Source: Acidobacteriota bacterium (GTDB taxonomy: Bacteria; Acidobacteriota; Terriglobia; Acidiferrales; UBA7541). From it: a DNA stretch of 27,009 nucleotides. A program made the translations under genes and the position numbers. Shown piece after piece: positions 8,544 through 17,219 of the stretch (positions within the stretch are counted from its first letter, which is position 1; every line of letters starts with the position of its first letter). The notes under the pieces were generated by a model that saw only the letters and a program-made list of their open reading frames with translations, searched no databases and was not told where the DNA came from. Location: NCBI GenBank assembly GCA_003224075.1, contig QHYF01000040.1:1-27009 (forward strand), written 5' to 3'.

Positions 8544-9644
8544 TTGAAGTATTTGCTCACATTATTGTTGCTGATTGTGCTGATTGCCGGTGGCACTGCG
8601 GCGTGGATGTGGTACGGCATGACGCAGCCGTACCAAGGCTTCTCGAAGGAGGGCGTGTTTGTTGACCTGCCGCATGGGGCGTCGCGCCGATACGTTGCCT
8701 ATCTGCTGAAAAAAAATGGAGTGGTGCGCAGCAAACTGGCGTTTGAAATTTACGCGCGGCGGCATCCGAAGCGCACACTGCAAGCCGGCGAATACTTTTT
8801 TGACCACGCGATGACGGGCCGCGACGTTTTCTGGAAACTCGCGAACGGGCAGGTGTACCAGCAACCGTTCACCGTGCGCGAAGGCGAAACGATGTTCGAC
8901 ATTGCCCGCGAACTGGAAGCCGGAAAGTTCACGACTGCAGGCGACTTTCTGTATGCGGCTGGCGATCCGACGCTGATTCGTGATTTTGCACCAGGGGCAC
9001 GCACGCTCGAGGGTTTCCTTTTCCCCGCAACCTATGAACTCCCTAGACATCCCGCCGCAAGCGAATTGACCGCGGAGATGGTGCATAAGTTCAAGGAAGA
9101 ATGGAAGCGAATCGCCTCGCCAGCCGCGGGAGGACAGATGGACGAGGGCGACCACCGGCTGGTGACGCGCATAGTCACGCTTGCCTCGCTGGTCGAAAGG
9201 GAAACCCCGAAGCCGGGAGAACGTCCGCTGGTTGCCGGCGTATTTGAAAACCGGATACGCAAGGGTATGCGGCTGCAATGCGACCCCACGGTGATCTACG
9301 GGTTGGAACGGTTAGGAAAGTACACAGGGACACTGACAGGCAAGGATCTGAGTTTCGAATCGCCGTACAACACGTACGAGCACGGCGGGCTTCCGCCCGG
9401 GCCGATCGGGAATCCCGGTGAGGCGTCGCTGCGCGCGGCGATCCAGCCCACGCAGACGGATTACCTGTATTTTGTGGCCAACACGCAGGGGGGCCACTTT
9501 TTCAGCGCGACGCTGGCACAGCATAACAAGAATGTGGTGAAGTACCACCGGCTGCTGGCCGGTCTGCCGGCGGATCCGCCACCTCCACCGCCGCCCGCCC
9601 CGAAGAAGCGGCACAGTAAACAGCACCGAGGCGCGGCCCGATGA
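8544..9644 (+). CDS. mltG: Endolytic murein transglycosylase MltG
   Basis: Inner-membrane lytic transglycosylase (YceG-like) that cuts nascent peptidoglycan glycan strands and sets their length. It has an N-terminal membrane anchor (residues 4-24), a LysM-like region, and the catalytic block ASLVERET with Glu218, followed by RIRKGMRLQCDPTVIYG. The latter half carries the conserved YNTYEHGGLPPGPIGNPG. The TTG start is supported by GGTGAGG just upstream and by the positively charged residue before the membrane segment. The C terminus adds a polyproline and basic tail (PPPPPPPAPKKRHSK). Its stop overlaps the next gene by four bases (ATGA), so translation is likely coupled to the unknown gene that follows. 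Confidence 0.95.
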   Translation: MKYLLTLLLLIVLIAGGTAAWMWYGMTQPYQGFSKEGVFVDLPHGASRRYVAYLLKKNGVVRSKLAFEIYARRHPKRTLQAGEYFFDHAMTGRDVFWKLANGQVYQQPFTVREGETMFDIARELEAGKFTTAGDFLYAAGDPTLIRDFAPGARTLEGFLFPATYELPRHPAASELTAEMVHKFKEEWKRIASPAAGGQMDEGDHRLVTRIVTLASLVERETPKPGERPLVAGVFENRIRKGMRLQCDPTVIYGLERLGKYTGTLTGKDLSFESPYNTYEHGGLPPGPIGNPGEASLRAAIQPTQTDYLYFVANTQGGHFFSATLAQHNKNVVKYHRLLAGLPADPPPPPPPAPKKRHSKQHRGAAR

Positions 9645-10198
9645 CTGAAGGATTAAAAACGAAGAAGGCGCTGATTCTCAAGACCGCGCGCGAAATTAAT
9701 GTGCAGAAATGGACGCCGGCGGAGATTGACCAGCTGCGCCGGCGGCTTGTCGCGGAGCACGGCGAGGCCGGCAAGACAGGATCCGATTACATCGCGGATG
9801 TATTGAAAGACGCGGGACAAAGTGTGGTGCTCAACCTGCAGGAAGAGGCTGAGGAGCAGTACGAGGAAGAGTTTGAGGACCTGCTGCACTTCAAGACGCT
9901 CGTGGATGCAGAGGTTAGCGTCATGCGACTGGATGAGTTGATGCGAAAGTTCCGCGCTCACGGTGAGCACGCAGCCGTGGACCGTGTGCTGAATGTGGCG
10001 CGCCTCGGAAAGAGACGCGCGGAGATGATCGCGCGCAACCACAAGGTGGAGCCCCTGAAGCGCGCCGAAAAAGAAGAGATCGCCGGCTGGTTCCGCATTT
10101 GGCTGGAAACGCCGGATGCTTTCTTCGACTGGCTGGACGTGCGGAAGCAGTCACCCGAATTTCGGGCCAAGTTTCCGCAATTGGAGTCTGAAGAATGA
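9641..10198 (+). CDS. Hypothetical cytosolic protein coupled to mltG
   Basis: This encodes 185 residues without signal peptide or membrane segment. The N-terminal half (LKTAREINVQKWTPAEIDQL) resembles a helical, possibly DNA- or RNA-binding segment. The middle is acidic and coiled-coil prone (EEAEEQYEEEFEDLL), and the tail is rich in charged residues and Trp. I recognise no family. Start and stop both use ATGA overlaps, with mltG before it and another unknown gene after it, so the three genes are translationally linked. The context with yqgF and mltG suggests a role at the envelope-ribosome interface, but this is only position-based guessing. Confidence 0.75.
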   Translation: MTEGLKTKKALILKTAREINVQKWTPAEIDQLRRRLVAEHGEAGKTGSDYIADVLKDAGQSVVLNLQEEAEEQYEEEFEDLLHFKTLVDAEVSVMRLDELMRKFRAHGEHAAVDRVLNVARLGKRRAEMIARNHKVEPLKRAEKEEIAGWFRIWLETPDAFFDWLDVRKQSPEFRAKFPQLESEE

Positions 10199-10797
10199 AC
10201 ACGCCGGGAACTTCAGCACAGGGAGGTGGTGCGCTCGAATTGCCGCCCTTTTCTCTGGACGTGCAGGCGCTGGATCTGGGCAGCGACGTGAAGGCGGTGG
10301 GATGCGAACTCGTTGAAACAGAGAATCGCGAGCCCGTGCGCGGTAAGGAAGGAGCGGAGATCTGGTCGGCGATCTTCCTGGCCCTCGCGGGAAGCGAATC
10401 TTATGTCGTGGATTTTTTCAGCCACGTCGATCGCGTCAGAGAATTTTGCAAGTCGCGTGGAATTGCGTTGCGCGAGGCAGCGGAGCGCTGCGTGGTGCTT
10501 CCGCAGCCGAATCAAGCGGAGTTGCGGCAGCTTTTCGAACGTTTCGAGGGCGAGACATTTGGTATCAGAGCGGGTACAAGACTGCAATCGGTGGATGCGG
10601 CGCTTGAAGCGGACCTATCGAAACGCGGACTGGACGCTTACCAGCAGTCCTACGTCCACCATACGTTTTGCGCGATATGCGAGCCGCAAGATGGCTGGGT
10701 AACGCTCCTGAGCGAGTCACTGTGGCCCAGTGAAGTCATCCGGCGGCTGCGCCCCGCGGTACAGCGATTTGACGTCCACATTGCGCGGCCAAACTGA
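10195..10797 (+). CDS. Hypothetical protein, third of a coupled set after mltG
   Basis: This encodes 200 residues, soluble, with no signal peptide. It has a conserved-looking core with VVDFFSHVDRVREFCKSRG, then ALREAAERCVV and a HHTFCAICEPQDGW segment containing two cysteines. I recognise no domain. The ATG lies in the ATGA overlap with the preceding gene, and the stop is followed by 91 bp before the next gene. Codon use resembles its neighbours, so there is no sign of recent transfer. Because it is locked to the preceding unknown gene, the two products may interact. Confidence 0.75.
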   Translation: MNTPGTSAQGGGALELPPFSLDVQALDLGSDVKAVGCELVETENREPVRGKEGAEIWSAIFLALAGSESYVVDFFSHVDRVREFCKSRGIALREAAERCVVLPQPNQAELRQLFERFEGETFGIRAGTRLQSVDAALEADLSKRGLDAYQQSYVHHTFCAICEPQDGWVTLLSESLWPSEVIRRLRPAVQRFDVHIARPN

Positions 10798-10888
10798 AAA
10801 CTCGTGCCAGTGCGACCTGCGCAGATTGACGGACATCCAAGTGGAGGCTAGATTGCTTCACTTGTATGAGTGAGGATGGAACTGACTG

Positions 10889-11803
10889 ATGCAGTGCGTG
10901 CAGACATGCCTGATTCTGGCGACACTGGCGGCGATTTCCTGCGGCTGCCACACCGGTGGAGGAATTAAGAACACGACGAAATACGGCCCTGGAGCCAGGC
11001 CAGTCGTGAAGGATGCCACGCGCGAGGAGCTCCTCGAACAGTACAACTCGATCGCGCGCAACACGAAAAGTTTGAATGCCACCGTCGAGCTGAAGCCTAC
11101 GGCAGGATCAAAATATAGCGGCGTTATTGATGAATATCACGAGGTGAAGGCGTTTCTTCTGGCCGCGCGGCCGGCGGAGATTCGCGTGATTGGACAGGCG
11201 CCGGTGATCGGTACAACGGTTTTCGATATGGCCAGTGACGGCGAAATTTTCCGGGTTTCGATCCCCTCGAAGAACAAGTTCCTGGTTGGCCCGGTGGCTC
11301 AGGAGCGGACCAGCAGCAAGCCCATCGAAAATTTGAGGCCGCAACACCTCTTGGACGCTCTGCTCTGGCCGGAGGTTCGAAAAGAAGAATCCGTGACCTT
11401 AAGAGAGTACAACGACGAAAACTCCCGCTACTACGTGCTGACCGTGTTGCGCGGCGGCTACCAACTAGAAGTTCTGAGGGAGATCTGGTTTGACCGCGCG
11501 GACCTGCTGGTCTCTCGTTTGCAGACTTTCGGGCCTAAGGGGCTTTTGCTTTCGGATGTTCAACTGGCTAAGTGGGAGCCGATTGACAACGCCGCTGGCC
11601 AGAGCGCCGCCTCGGTGCCGGGCACAGCTCCCTTTCCGCGGGCGATCCGGATCGACCGTCCGCACGATGACTACAAGCTCGATCTGCAGATCACGAAGCT
11701 CAGTTTGAATGAGGCGATTCCAGCCGAACGCTTCAAGCTCGAGCAGCCGGCGGGTGCGGAATTAGTGCGCGTCGGTGAGGCCACGGAGAACAAGCAACCA
11801 TGA
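10889..11803 (+). CDS. Outer-membrane-type lipoprotein with LolA/LolB-like fold (DUF4292-like)
   Basis: The N terminus is a short lipoprotein signal with a cysteine at the cleavage point (AAISCGC, residues 14-20), so the mature protein would be lipid-anchored. The remainder is a beta-rich, LolA/LolB-type or DUF4292-like sequence: LNATVELKPTAG, GTTVFDMASDGEIFRVSIP, REIWFDRADLLVSRL and a final LSLNEAIPAERFKLEQP. Such folds bind acyl chains and shuttle lipids or lipoproteins. The gene overlaps the following permease by ATGA and precedes an ATPase, so it is likely the acceptor or partner of a Lol-like export system. A GAGGA motif lies upstream of the ATG. Domain assignment is from pattern recognition. 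Confidence 0.8.
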   Translation: MQCVQTCLILATLAAISCGCHTGGGIKNTTKYGPGARPVVKDATREELLEQYNSIARNTKSLNATVELKPTAGSKYSGVIDEYHEVKAFLLAARPAEIRVIGQAPVIGTTVFDMASDGEIFRVSIPSKNKFLVGPVAQERTSSKPIENLRPQHLLDALLWPEVRKEESVTLREYNDENSRYYVLTVLRGGYQLEVLREIWFDRADLLVSRLQTFGPKGLLLSDVQLAKWEPIDNAAGQSAASVPGTAPFPRAIRIDRPHDDYKLDLQITKLSLNEAIPAERFKLEQPAGAELVRVGEATENKQP

Positions 11804-12900
11804 TTGGTGAACTGATCATCCGCAACCTGCTCCACCGCCCATTGCGCACGCTCATCGGGGTGATTGCCGTCGGCGTGGAGGTCGCGCTGGTGGTGCTCAT
11901 TGTGGGGTTGACCTCCGGGCTCTTGACAGAAACAGCGAAGCGCATCGAGGGCATCGGCGCCGACATCATGCTGCAACCCCCGGCATCATCCATTTTTCTC
12001 GGATTCAGCGGGTCTCCCATGCCGATCAAAATCGGCGAAAAGCTTGCGGAGTTGAAATACGTCCAATCCGTAGCACCTGCTCTTCTGCAATTCAGTTCCA
12101 CCGGGGGCGTGGATGTGGTCTACGGCATCGATTCCGACAGCTTTCGCGCGGTTTCCGGTGGCTTCGTGATTCTGGAAGGTCACGACATGAAAAGCCCCGA
12201 CGATCTGCTGGTGGACGACTGGGCAGCCAAGGCAAAGCACATCAGCGTCGGTGACACCTACAACTTGCTAAATCACGACTGGCACGTTGCCGCAATTATT
12301 GAGCATGGAAAAGGCGCCAGGCTCTTTGTGCCCCTGGGAACTCTCCAGGACCTGGTCGGCGCGCACGACAAAGCGTCGATTTTCTTCATAAAGTGCACCC
12401 GTTCCGAACACACCGAGGACGTGATGGAAGACATTCGTCACGAGCTGCCCGGTTACACCGTGCGGCCCCTCAAAGATTTGCTATCGATTTACACGTCCAC
12501 CAATATTCCCGGCTTGCAGTCTTTCATTAACGCAATGATCGCGCTGGCCATTTCGATCGGGCTGCTCGTGATTTTCTTGACCATGTACACCACGGTGATG
12601 GAGCGGACGCGGGACATCGGAGTGCTGAAGTCGCTGGGGGCAGGCCGCTCGTTCATCGTTCGCGCGCTGCTGACGGAATCGGCGGCGCTCTGTGGCCTGG
12701 GTATCCTGGCTGGCGTGGGTTTGAGCTACGTCCTGCGGGCGGGGTTTCTTGCGGGTTTCCCGACGCTTTCCATTCTCATCACGCCGGGGTGGATCCTGCG
12801 GGCCGCCGGGATTGCGCTCCTTGGAGCGCTGTTTGGGGCGAGCTATCCGGCATGGATCGCGAGCCGCAAGGACCCGGTTGAGGCCCTCTCGTATGATTGA
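11800..12900 (+). CDS. MacB/FtsX-type ABC transporter permease (LolC/E-like)
   Basis: Integral membrane protein with TM1 (about 15-40, TLIGVIAVGVEVALVVLIVG), a large periplasmic MacB-type core domain (about 45-235), and three C-terminal TM segments (about 242-266, 285-312 and 330-352). The FtsX-family signature is visible as TVMERTRDIGVLKSLGAG (266-283), the coupling-helix region that contacts the ATPase. The C terminus ends ASYPAWIASRKDPVEALSYD, typical of the family. Type VII ABC systems of this kind move lipoproteins, peptides or lipids from the inner membrane without a channel. Only one permease gene is present, so the complex would contain a permease homodimer. The ATPase gene is 85 bp downstream. 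Confidence 0.92.
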   Translation: MIGELIIRNLLHRPLRTLIGVIAVGVEVALVVLIVGLTSGLLTETAKRIEGIGADIMLQPPASSIFLGFSGSPMPIKIGEKLAELKYVQSVAPALLQFSSTGGVDVVYGIDSDSFRAVSGGFVILEGHDMKSPDDLLVDDWAAKAKHISVGDTYNLLNHDWHVAAIIEHGKGARLFVPLGTLQDLVGAHDKASIFFIKCTRSEHTEDVMEDIRHELPGYTVRPLKDLLSIYTSTNIPGLQSFINAMIALAISIGLLVIFLTMYTTVMERTRDIGVLKSLGAGRSFIVRALLTESAALCGLGILAGVGLSYVLRAGFLAGFPTLSILITPGWILRAAGIALLGALFGASYPAWIASRKDPVEALSYD

Positions 12901-12908
12901 GAAGAGAG

Positions 12909-12950
12909 GGATTCAGCGCAGAGGACGCGGAGGTCCGAGGAAAAAAGGAG
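12909..12950 (+). repeat. Dispersed CGCAGAGGACGCGGAGG repeat between permease and ATPase genes
   Basis: The short gap between the two ABC genes is filled by GATTCAGCGCAGAGGACG, then CGGAGGTCCGAGGAAAAAAGG. It has the same purine-rich units as the repeats at 1518-1556 and 5219-5275. It does not interrupt either gene, but it separates two genes that would otherwise be nearly adjacent. Confidence 0.5.
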
Positions 12951-12985
12951 AAAGGCCGCGAAGCGGGCGGGAAGGCTAGGCACGG

Positions 12986-13732
12986 ATGGGAATCACAGCT
13001 ACAATAAGAGAACCTGCCGAAGGGCTGATTTTCCAGGGAAAAAAGAGCGTGGAGCCGATACTCCGGACCGAAAACTTGTGGAAGCTCTACCGCGCGGGCA
13101 AGGTCGAAGTGCCGGCCTTGCGCGGCGTGAATTTCGAAGTACTGCCCGGCGAATCGGTGGCGGTGATGGGCCCTTCGGGTTGTGGCAAATCTTCGCTGTT
13201 GTATGTGATCGGAGGGCTGGCGCAAGCTTCCCGGGGCAAAGTGCTGGTCGACGGCAACGACCTCACTGAACTGAGCGACGCCGCGCGCACCAAATTGCGC
13301 CGCCACAAGATCGGCTTCGTCTTCCAGCGTTTCAATTTGCTGCCCACGCTGACAGCCAAAGGCAACATCGCCATTGCCCAGTTCATTCATGGCGACGGCT
13401 TCGACCCGCACCGCTTCGACGTCGTTACGCAGATGCTCGGTTTGTCCGGACGTCTTCATCACAAGCCGTCCGAACTTTCCGGAGGCGAGCAGCAGCGTGT
13501 GGCCATCGCGCGGGCGATCATAAACGAGCCAAAAATCCTTCTCGCCGACGAACCCACGGGCAATCTGGATTCGAAAAACTCGGAAATCGTTCTGCAGATG
13601 CTGCGGCAGTTGAATAAGGATCTTGGCCAAACCATCGTGATGATCACGCACAACCCGGAAGCCACAACTTACTTCGATCGCGTTGTGCACATGCGCGACG
13701 GAGTGATTGTCGACGGAGTGCCTGCGGATTGA
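12986..13732 (+). CDS. ABC transporter ATPase (LolD/MacB-type)
   Basis: The ATPase subunit shows Walker A GPSGCGKSS (62-70), a Q-loop at VFQRFNLLPT, signature motif LSGGEQQRVAIARA, Walker B ILLADEPTGNLD and the switch His in MITHNPEA. The sequence is of the LolD/FtsE/MacB type that pairs with FtsX-fold permeases. The first 25 residues form a short extension before the ABC core. The partner permease is encoded immediately upstream, and a one-TM protein starts two bases after the stop, so the cluster is probably one operon. It would drive lipid or lipoprotein export from the inner membrane. Substrate is unknown. Confidence 0.95.
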   Translation: MGITATIREPAEGLIFQGKKSVEPILRTENLWKLYRAGKVEVPALRGVNFEVLPGESVAVMGPSGCGKSSLLYVIGGLAQASRGKVLVDGNDLTELSDAARTKLRRHKIGFVFQRFNLLPTLTAKGNIAIAQFIHGDGFDPHRFDVVTQMLGLSGRLHHKPSELSGGEQQRVAIARAIINEPKILLADEPTGNLDSKNSEIVLQMLRQLNKDLGQTIVMITHNPEATTYFDRVVHMRDGVIVDGVPAD

Positions 13733-13733
13733 T

Positions 13734-14120
13734 ATGGCGAGCCTCGGCCAAATCCTTTCCAAGACGTTTTTCTGGTCTTACGAGCGGGGCACCTGGCAAT
13801 ACGACCTTGCGGTCATTCTGATCCTCGTCTTCGTGCTGCTCACGCCACGGAACTGGTTCCGCGACAAACCGGAGAGTGGCGGGCCAGCCGCGCCGGGACA
13901 GGTTCAATTGATTTCGAGAGAAGGAAACCGGCTAACCTATCGCGTGGATGCGCGCATCCTGGCACCGCCGACAAAACTGGCGCTCCAGAACGATTTGCAT
14001 ACCGCATTGCAAGAGGCTTTGCCGGAATTGCATAGCGGGAATTTCTCGATCGCCAAGATTGAACCCTTGCGCGACGACCAGGGCAAGGTGATCGCCTACC
14101 AGGTGGAGATTCACCACTAA
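13734..14120 (+). CDS. Small single-pass membrane protein of an ABC cluster
   Basis: The ATG at 13734 follows the ATPase stop by one base. The 128-residue product has one hydrophobic segment (about 24-38, YDLAVILILVFVLLTP) and a soluble region rich in beta-type sequence (VQLISREGNRLTYRVDARIL) ending IAYQVEIHH. I recognise no family. Tight linkage to the ATPase suggests an accessory subunit of the exporter. The hydrophilic C-terminal part could lie in the periplasm or cytosol; the positive residues after the TM segment favour a cytosolic C terminus, but weakly. Confidence 0.75.
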   Translation: MASLGQILSKTFFWSYERGTWQYDLAVILILVFVLLTPRNWFRDKPESGGPAAPGQVQLISREGNRLTYRVDARILAPPTKLALQNDLHTALQEALPELHSGNFSIAKIEPLRDDQGKVIAYQVEIHH

Positions 14121-14252
14121 GCGGGATTCCGAGCAGGCCGGAGAGCAACAAGATTCGGGAAACGCTGCGGTCTGTTCGTGCATCTTCTTGTATATGTTAG
14201 GATTGCGTGGGGCTCAACGAGCCGTCACATCTTCACTCGGCCGAGGCTGCGT

Positions 14253-14954
14253 TTGAAACGTCTGCTATTTTTGTGCGCGCTGGCGGCTCTGTGTGGCGTT
14301 ATGAGTGCGCATCGAGCGCGCGCCGCACGAGCAAATACAAGCTGGACCATTGAGGGCGTTCTCGGCATGATGGACAAGTCCGCCCAGGATTTTCACACGC
14401 TCACCGCTGATCTCGAGCACATCAAGTACACGGCAGTGGTGAAAGATACGTCGACGGAAACGGGCCACATCTTCGTTCGGCGCGATGAAAAAATGCGCAT
14501 CGAAATCGAGAAGCCCGATTTGCGCACGATTCTACGGACGGGCGATTCCCTGTTCATTTACAACCCGAAAATCAACAGGGTGGAGGAATACGACCTGGGC
14601 AAGAACCGGTCATTGGTGGATCAATACGTGCGCCTTGGCTTTGGCACCAAGGGAGAAGACATCAAGAAGAGCTTTCTGGTGGCGGTCTTGGGGGAAGAAG
14701 AACTCGACCACAAGAGGACCGTCATGCTCGAGCTGACGCCCAAATCAGATCAGGTTCGAAATCAGATCACAAAGATCCAGATGTGGATGGATGAAGCGTC
14801 TTGGTTGCCAATCCAGCAAAAGTTCTTCGAGGCAGGCTCGGGGGATTACGTCCTGTCACATTATACGAATGTGATGAAGAACCTAAAAATCAACGACGCA
14901 AAGTTCAAACAGGATTGGCCGAAGAGCGTCAGACGCGTGAAACCCCGCGCGTAA
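14253..14954 (+). CDS. Periplasmic LolA-like outer-membrane lipoprotein carrier family protein
   Basis: A TTG start at 14253 gives a clean signal peptide (KRLLFLCALAALCGVMSAHRARA) and a mature LolA-fold protein. The body contains DFHTLTADLEHIKYTAVVKD, a GHIFVRRDEKMRIEIEKPD strand pair and FIYNPKINRVEEYDLGKN, a pattern typical of the LolA-like or DUF4292-like family. It would carry lipoprotein or lipid across the periplasm. A GTG or ATG farther upstream (14178) would put 25 residues before the signal and is less likely. It closes the ABC cluster 132 bp after the one-TM protein gene. Homology is judged by pattern, and an equally possible role is sensing or binding of other acyl lipids. Confidence 0.8.
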   Translation: MKRLLFLCALAALCGVMSAHRARAARANTSWTIEGVLGMMDKSAQDFHTLTADLEHIKYTAVVKDTSTETGHIFVRRDEKMRIEIEKPDLRTILRTGDSLFIYNPKINRVEEYDLGKNRSLVDQYVRLGFGTKGEDIKKSFLVAVLGEEELDHKRTVMLELTPKSDQVRNQITKIQMWMDEASWLPIQQKFFEAGSGDYVLSHYTNVMKNLKINDAKFKQDWPKSVRRVKPRA

Positions 14955-15037
14955 TTCCTCCCGTTTCGTTTGCCGATCGCCAAATTACCGCGCTTTGAAT
15001 CGATGGGCAGAAGAGGGTTGTCAGACATGACTATGGT

Positions 15038-16129
15038 TCAATCGCCGGCTGCGCGCTCCTGTGCCAGCAACTGTTCTTTTCGAGAGAGGCCCCAACGATA
15101 ACCGGCCAGTGTACCGTCTTCGCGAATCACGCGATGGCAAGGGACCACAATGGAAACCGGGTTTGTGGCGCAAGCTCGCGCCACTGCCCGCACTGCTTTG
15201 GGCTGGCCAAGGGACTGAGCGACTTGCGAGTAGGTACGCGTCCTGCCTCGGGGAATCCGCTGGAGTTCCTGCCAGACCCGGCGCTGGAACGCCGTCGCTT
15301 GCAGATCGAGCGGGAGCTCCAGGCGAGGTTGCTTGCCCTCGATGCGCTGCACGATCTCGCGCACCCACCGCTGAAACGAATCCGTCGCGGGCGCGATTTC
15401 CGCGCGCGGATACTCTTCGCGTAATTCGGCGATCAGTGTGTTCTCTGTATCGCCCAAGTAGACAGCCGAGATGCCTCGTTCCGTCGCGCCAACAAGAACC
15501 TTCCCCAGTGGCGATTTCGCGATCGTGTATCCGATTTTCATTCCCTGGCCTCCCTTTCGATAAGTCGCCGGCGTCATTCCGAGTTGTGCGTTACTGCGTT
15601 CGTAGACGCGGCTGGATGATCCGAATCCTGTCTCGTAAAGTGCATCGGTTATGCTCTTCCCCGCGCGAAGCATCGTCTTGAAGCGTCTTATCCGCAATGC
15701 CTCTGCAAGTTCGCGCGGGTTCAGCCCAGTGACCTGCAGGAACGCGCGCCGCAGGGTGCTTTGCGTCGTCCCGAGCGCTCTGGCAAGGGCTCCCAAACGA
15801 ACGCCGTCTTCGGAAGACTCTCGAAGATGGAGGGCAGCACGTTGCACCAGCGCAACAGGTCCCGCGATCTCGTTCGGGCGGCAACGCCGGCAAGGCCGGT
15901 AACCCTGCTTCTCCGCCTCTTCCCTTGTGCGGAAGAAAATGACATTGTGCCGCAGCGGCCGGCGCGCCGGGCACGAGGGACGGCAATAGATGTGCGTCGA
16001 TCGTACCGCAAGCACGAAGGTCCCATCGGCGCGGGAATCGCGCGCCAGCGTCGCTTGCCAGAAACGTGCGGCGGTGTGCGCTGAGATGCTCTGTCCGAGT
16101 ATGGACCGAGTTTCGCTCATGTTCATCAC
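15038..16129 (-). CDS. ada: Bifunctional Ada protein: methylphosphotriester and O6-methylguanine-DNA methyltransferase
   Basis: Complete Ada architecture in 363 residues. The N-terminal zinc domain has four cysteines in YCRPSC (49, 53) and PCRRC (80, 83), where Cys49 corresponds to the methyl acceptor Cys38 of E. coli Ada. An AraC-type HTH follows (about 95-192). The C-terminal methyltransferase has the active-site PCHRV with Cys331, preceded by RRVWQELQRIPRGRT. Self-methylation at the N-terminal cysteine would turn it into a transcriptional activator of the alkylation response. The gene stands alone on the minus strand beside an EamA exporter gene. The first Met is at 16129, but Met2 or Met4 are equally possible starts. 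Confidence 0.96.
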   Translation of the reverse strand: MMNMSETRSILGQSISAHTAARFWQATLARDSRADGTFVLAVRSTHIYCRPSCPARRPLRHNVIFFRTREEAEKQGYRPCRRCRPNEIAGPVALVQRAALHLRESSEDGVRLGALARALGTTQSTLRRAFLQVTGLNPRELAEALRIRRFKTMLRAGKSITDALYETGFGSSSRVYERSNAQLGMTPATYRKGGQGMKIGYTIAKSPLGKVLVGATERGISAVYLGDTENTLIAELREEYPRAEIAPATDSFQRWVREIVQRIEGKQPRLELPLDLQATAFQRRVWQELQRIPRGRTRTYSQVAQSLGQPKAVRAVARACATNPVSIVVPCHRVIREDGTLAGYRWGLSRKEQLLAQERAAGD

Positions 16130-16217
16130 GCTAAAAGTAACGCAGGCCGAAAGACAAATCTATCCGGAAAGAATCGGCAAAGTGAAAAGAGCAAAATTCC
16201 ACGAAGAGCCGGAAGGA

Positions 16218-17219
16218 TCAAGCTTCACCGGGGGCCGGAACCGGGTCTTGCACCTGCCCTTGGGCCCGATGGGGCGCGTTGATCACCAGAATAACCGCCG
16301 TGAGGATGACCGCCGCTGCAACAACGGTGCGCAGCGTGATCGGCTCGCCTGCGATGAGCCAGCCAAGAAACAGCGCGACGACCGGATTCACAAAAGCATA
16401 CGTTGCCACGCGCGCAGCTGTGCTCTTCTGCAGAATGTAAATGTACGCGGTGAAGCCGATGCCCGACCCGAACACGATAAGATAAGCAAGCGCGAGCCAG
16501 GAACGCAGGGAAACCTGGGCGAAATGGAACCCTTGTAGTTCTCCGGAGAACAGGCCAGCGAGTAGAAGAATGCTGCCGCCTGCGAAGCTTTGCATGGCCA
16601 CTCCCAGCATCGGCGAACTGGGCATCCCACCGTGTTTTGAATAGATTGAACCACACGCCCAAGCTAAAGAGGCAAATACCAGGACGGCCGCACGCCGCGG
16701 GTCGACGCGCTCCGTACCTCCCAAATGCGCGGGCCCGACTAAGAGCACCATTCCCGCGAAACCCATCAGGAGCCCAATGACGACCTTCGGAACAGGTTTC
16801 AGGCCCCCCGGACGGAGCCAATCTACGATCACGAGCCAAAGCGATACGGTGGCCACCAAGAGCGCTGTGACGCCCGATGGCACGGTCTGCTCGGCCCAAC
16901 TGACGCCCCCGTTGCCAACGAAGAGCAATAGAAAGCCAGTGACCATGGCGGTGCGCCAATTGGCTGCGGTCGGTCGCGTGCCGGTTTTCCACCAGAGGAC
17001 GGGATAAAGGAAAAGTCCCACGATAAAGTGGCGGAGCCCCGCAAGAATCAGCGGAGGAAACGATTCGATCCCAATGCGGATGGCTAGATAGGTAGAGCCC
17101 CAGACGACATAGACCGCGCCAAAAGCGATCAGGATCAGGGTGGTTGCGCGAGCAGAGGCATGCGACAGGGGAGCGAGCGGCCCGGTAGTGCGGGGAGCTT
17201 CGATTTCCGACGTCGGCAT
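16218..17219 (-). CDS. DMT-superfamily EamA-type transporter
   Basis: About ten transmembrane helices in 333 residues form the two EamA repeats. The first repeat begins FGAVYVVWGSTYLAIRIGIE, the second contains ASLAWACGSIYSK. Motifs are typical of the drug/metabolite exporter group (YedA/RhaT-like), with a GEPIT loop near the C-terminal end (about residue 298). The ATG at 17219 is supported by GGGAAGG just upstream; a longer version starting at 17336 would add a 39-residue segment without family similarity. The protein probably exports amino acids or other small metabolites; the substrate cannot be deduced. It is 88 bp upstream of ada in the same orientation, so the two may be cotranscribed. 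Confidence 0.9.
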   Translation of the reverse strand: MPTSEIEAPRTTGPLAPLSHASARATTLILIAFGAVYVVWGSTYLAIRIGIESFPPLILAGLRHFIVGLFLYPVLWWKTGTRPTAANWRTAMVTGFLLLFVGNGGVSWAEQTVPSGVTALLVATVSLWLVIVDWLRPGGLKPVPKVVIGLLMGFAGMVLLVGPAHLGGTERVDPRRAAVLVFASLAWACGSIYSKHGGMPSSPMLGVAMQSFAGGSILLLAGLFSGELQGFHFAQVSLRSWLALAYLIVFGSGIGFTAYIYILQKSTAARVATYAFVNPVVALFLGWLIAGEPITLRTVVAAAVILTAVILVINAPHRAQGQVQDPVPAPGEA

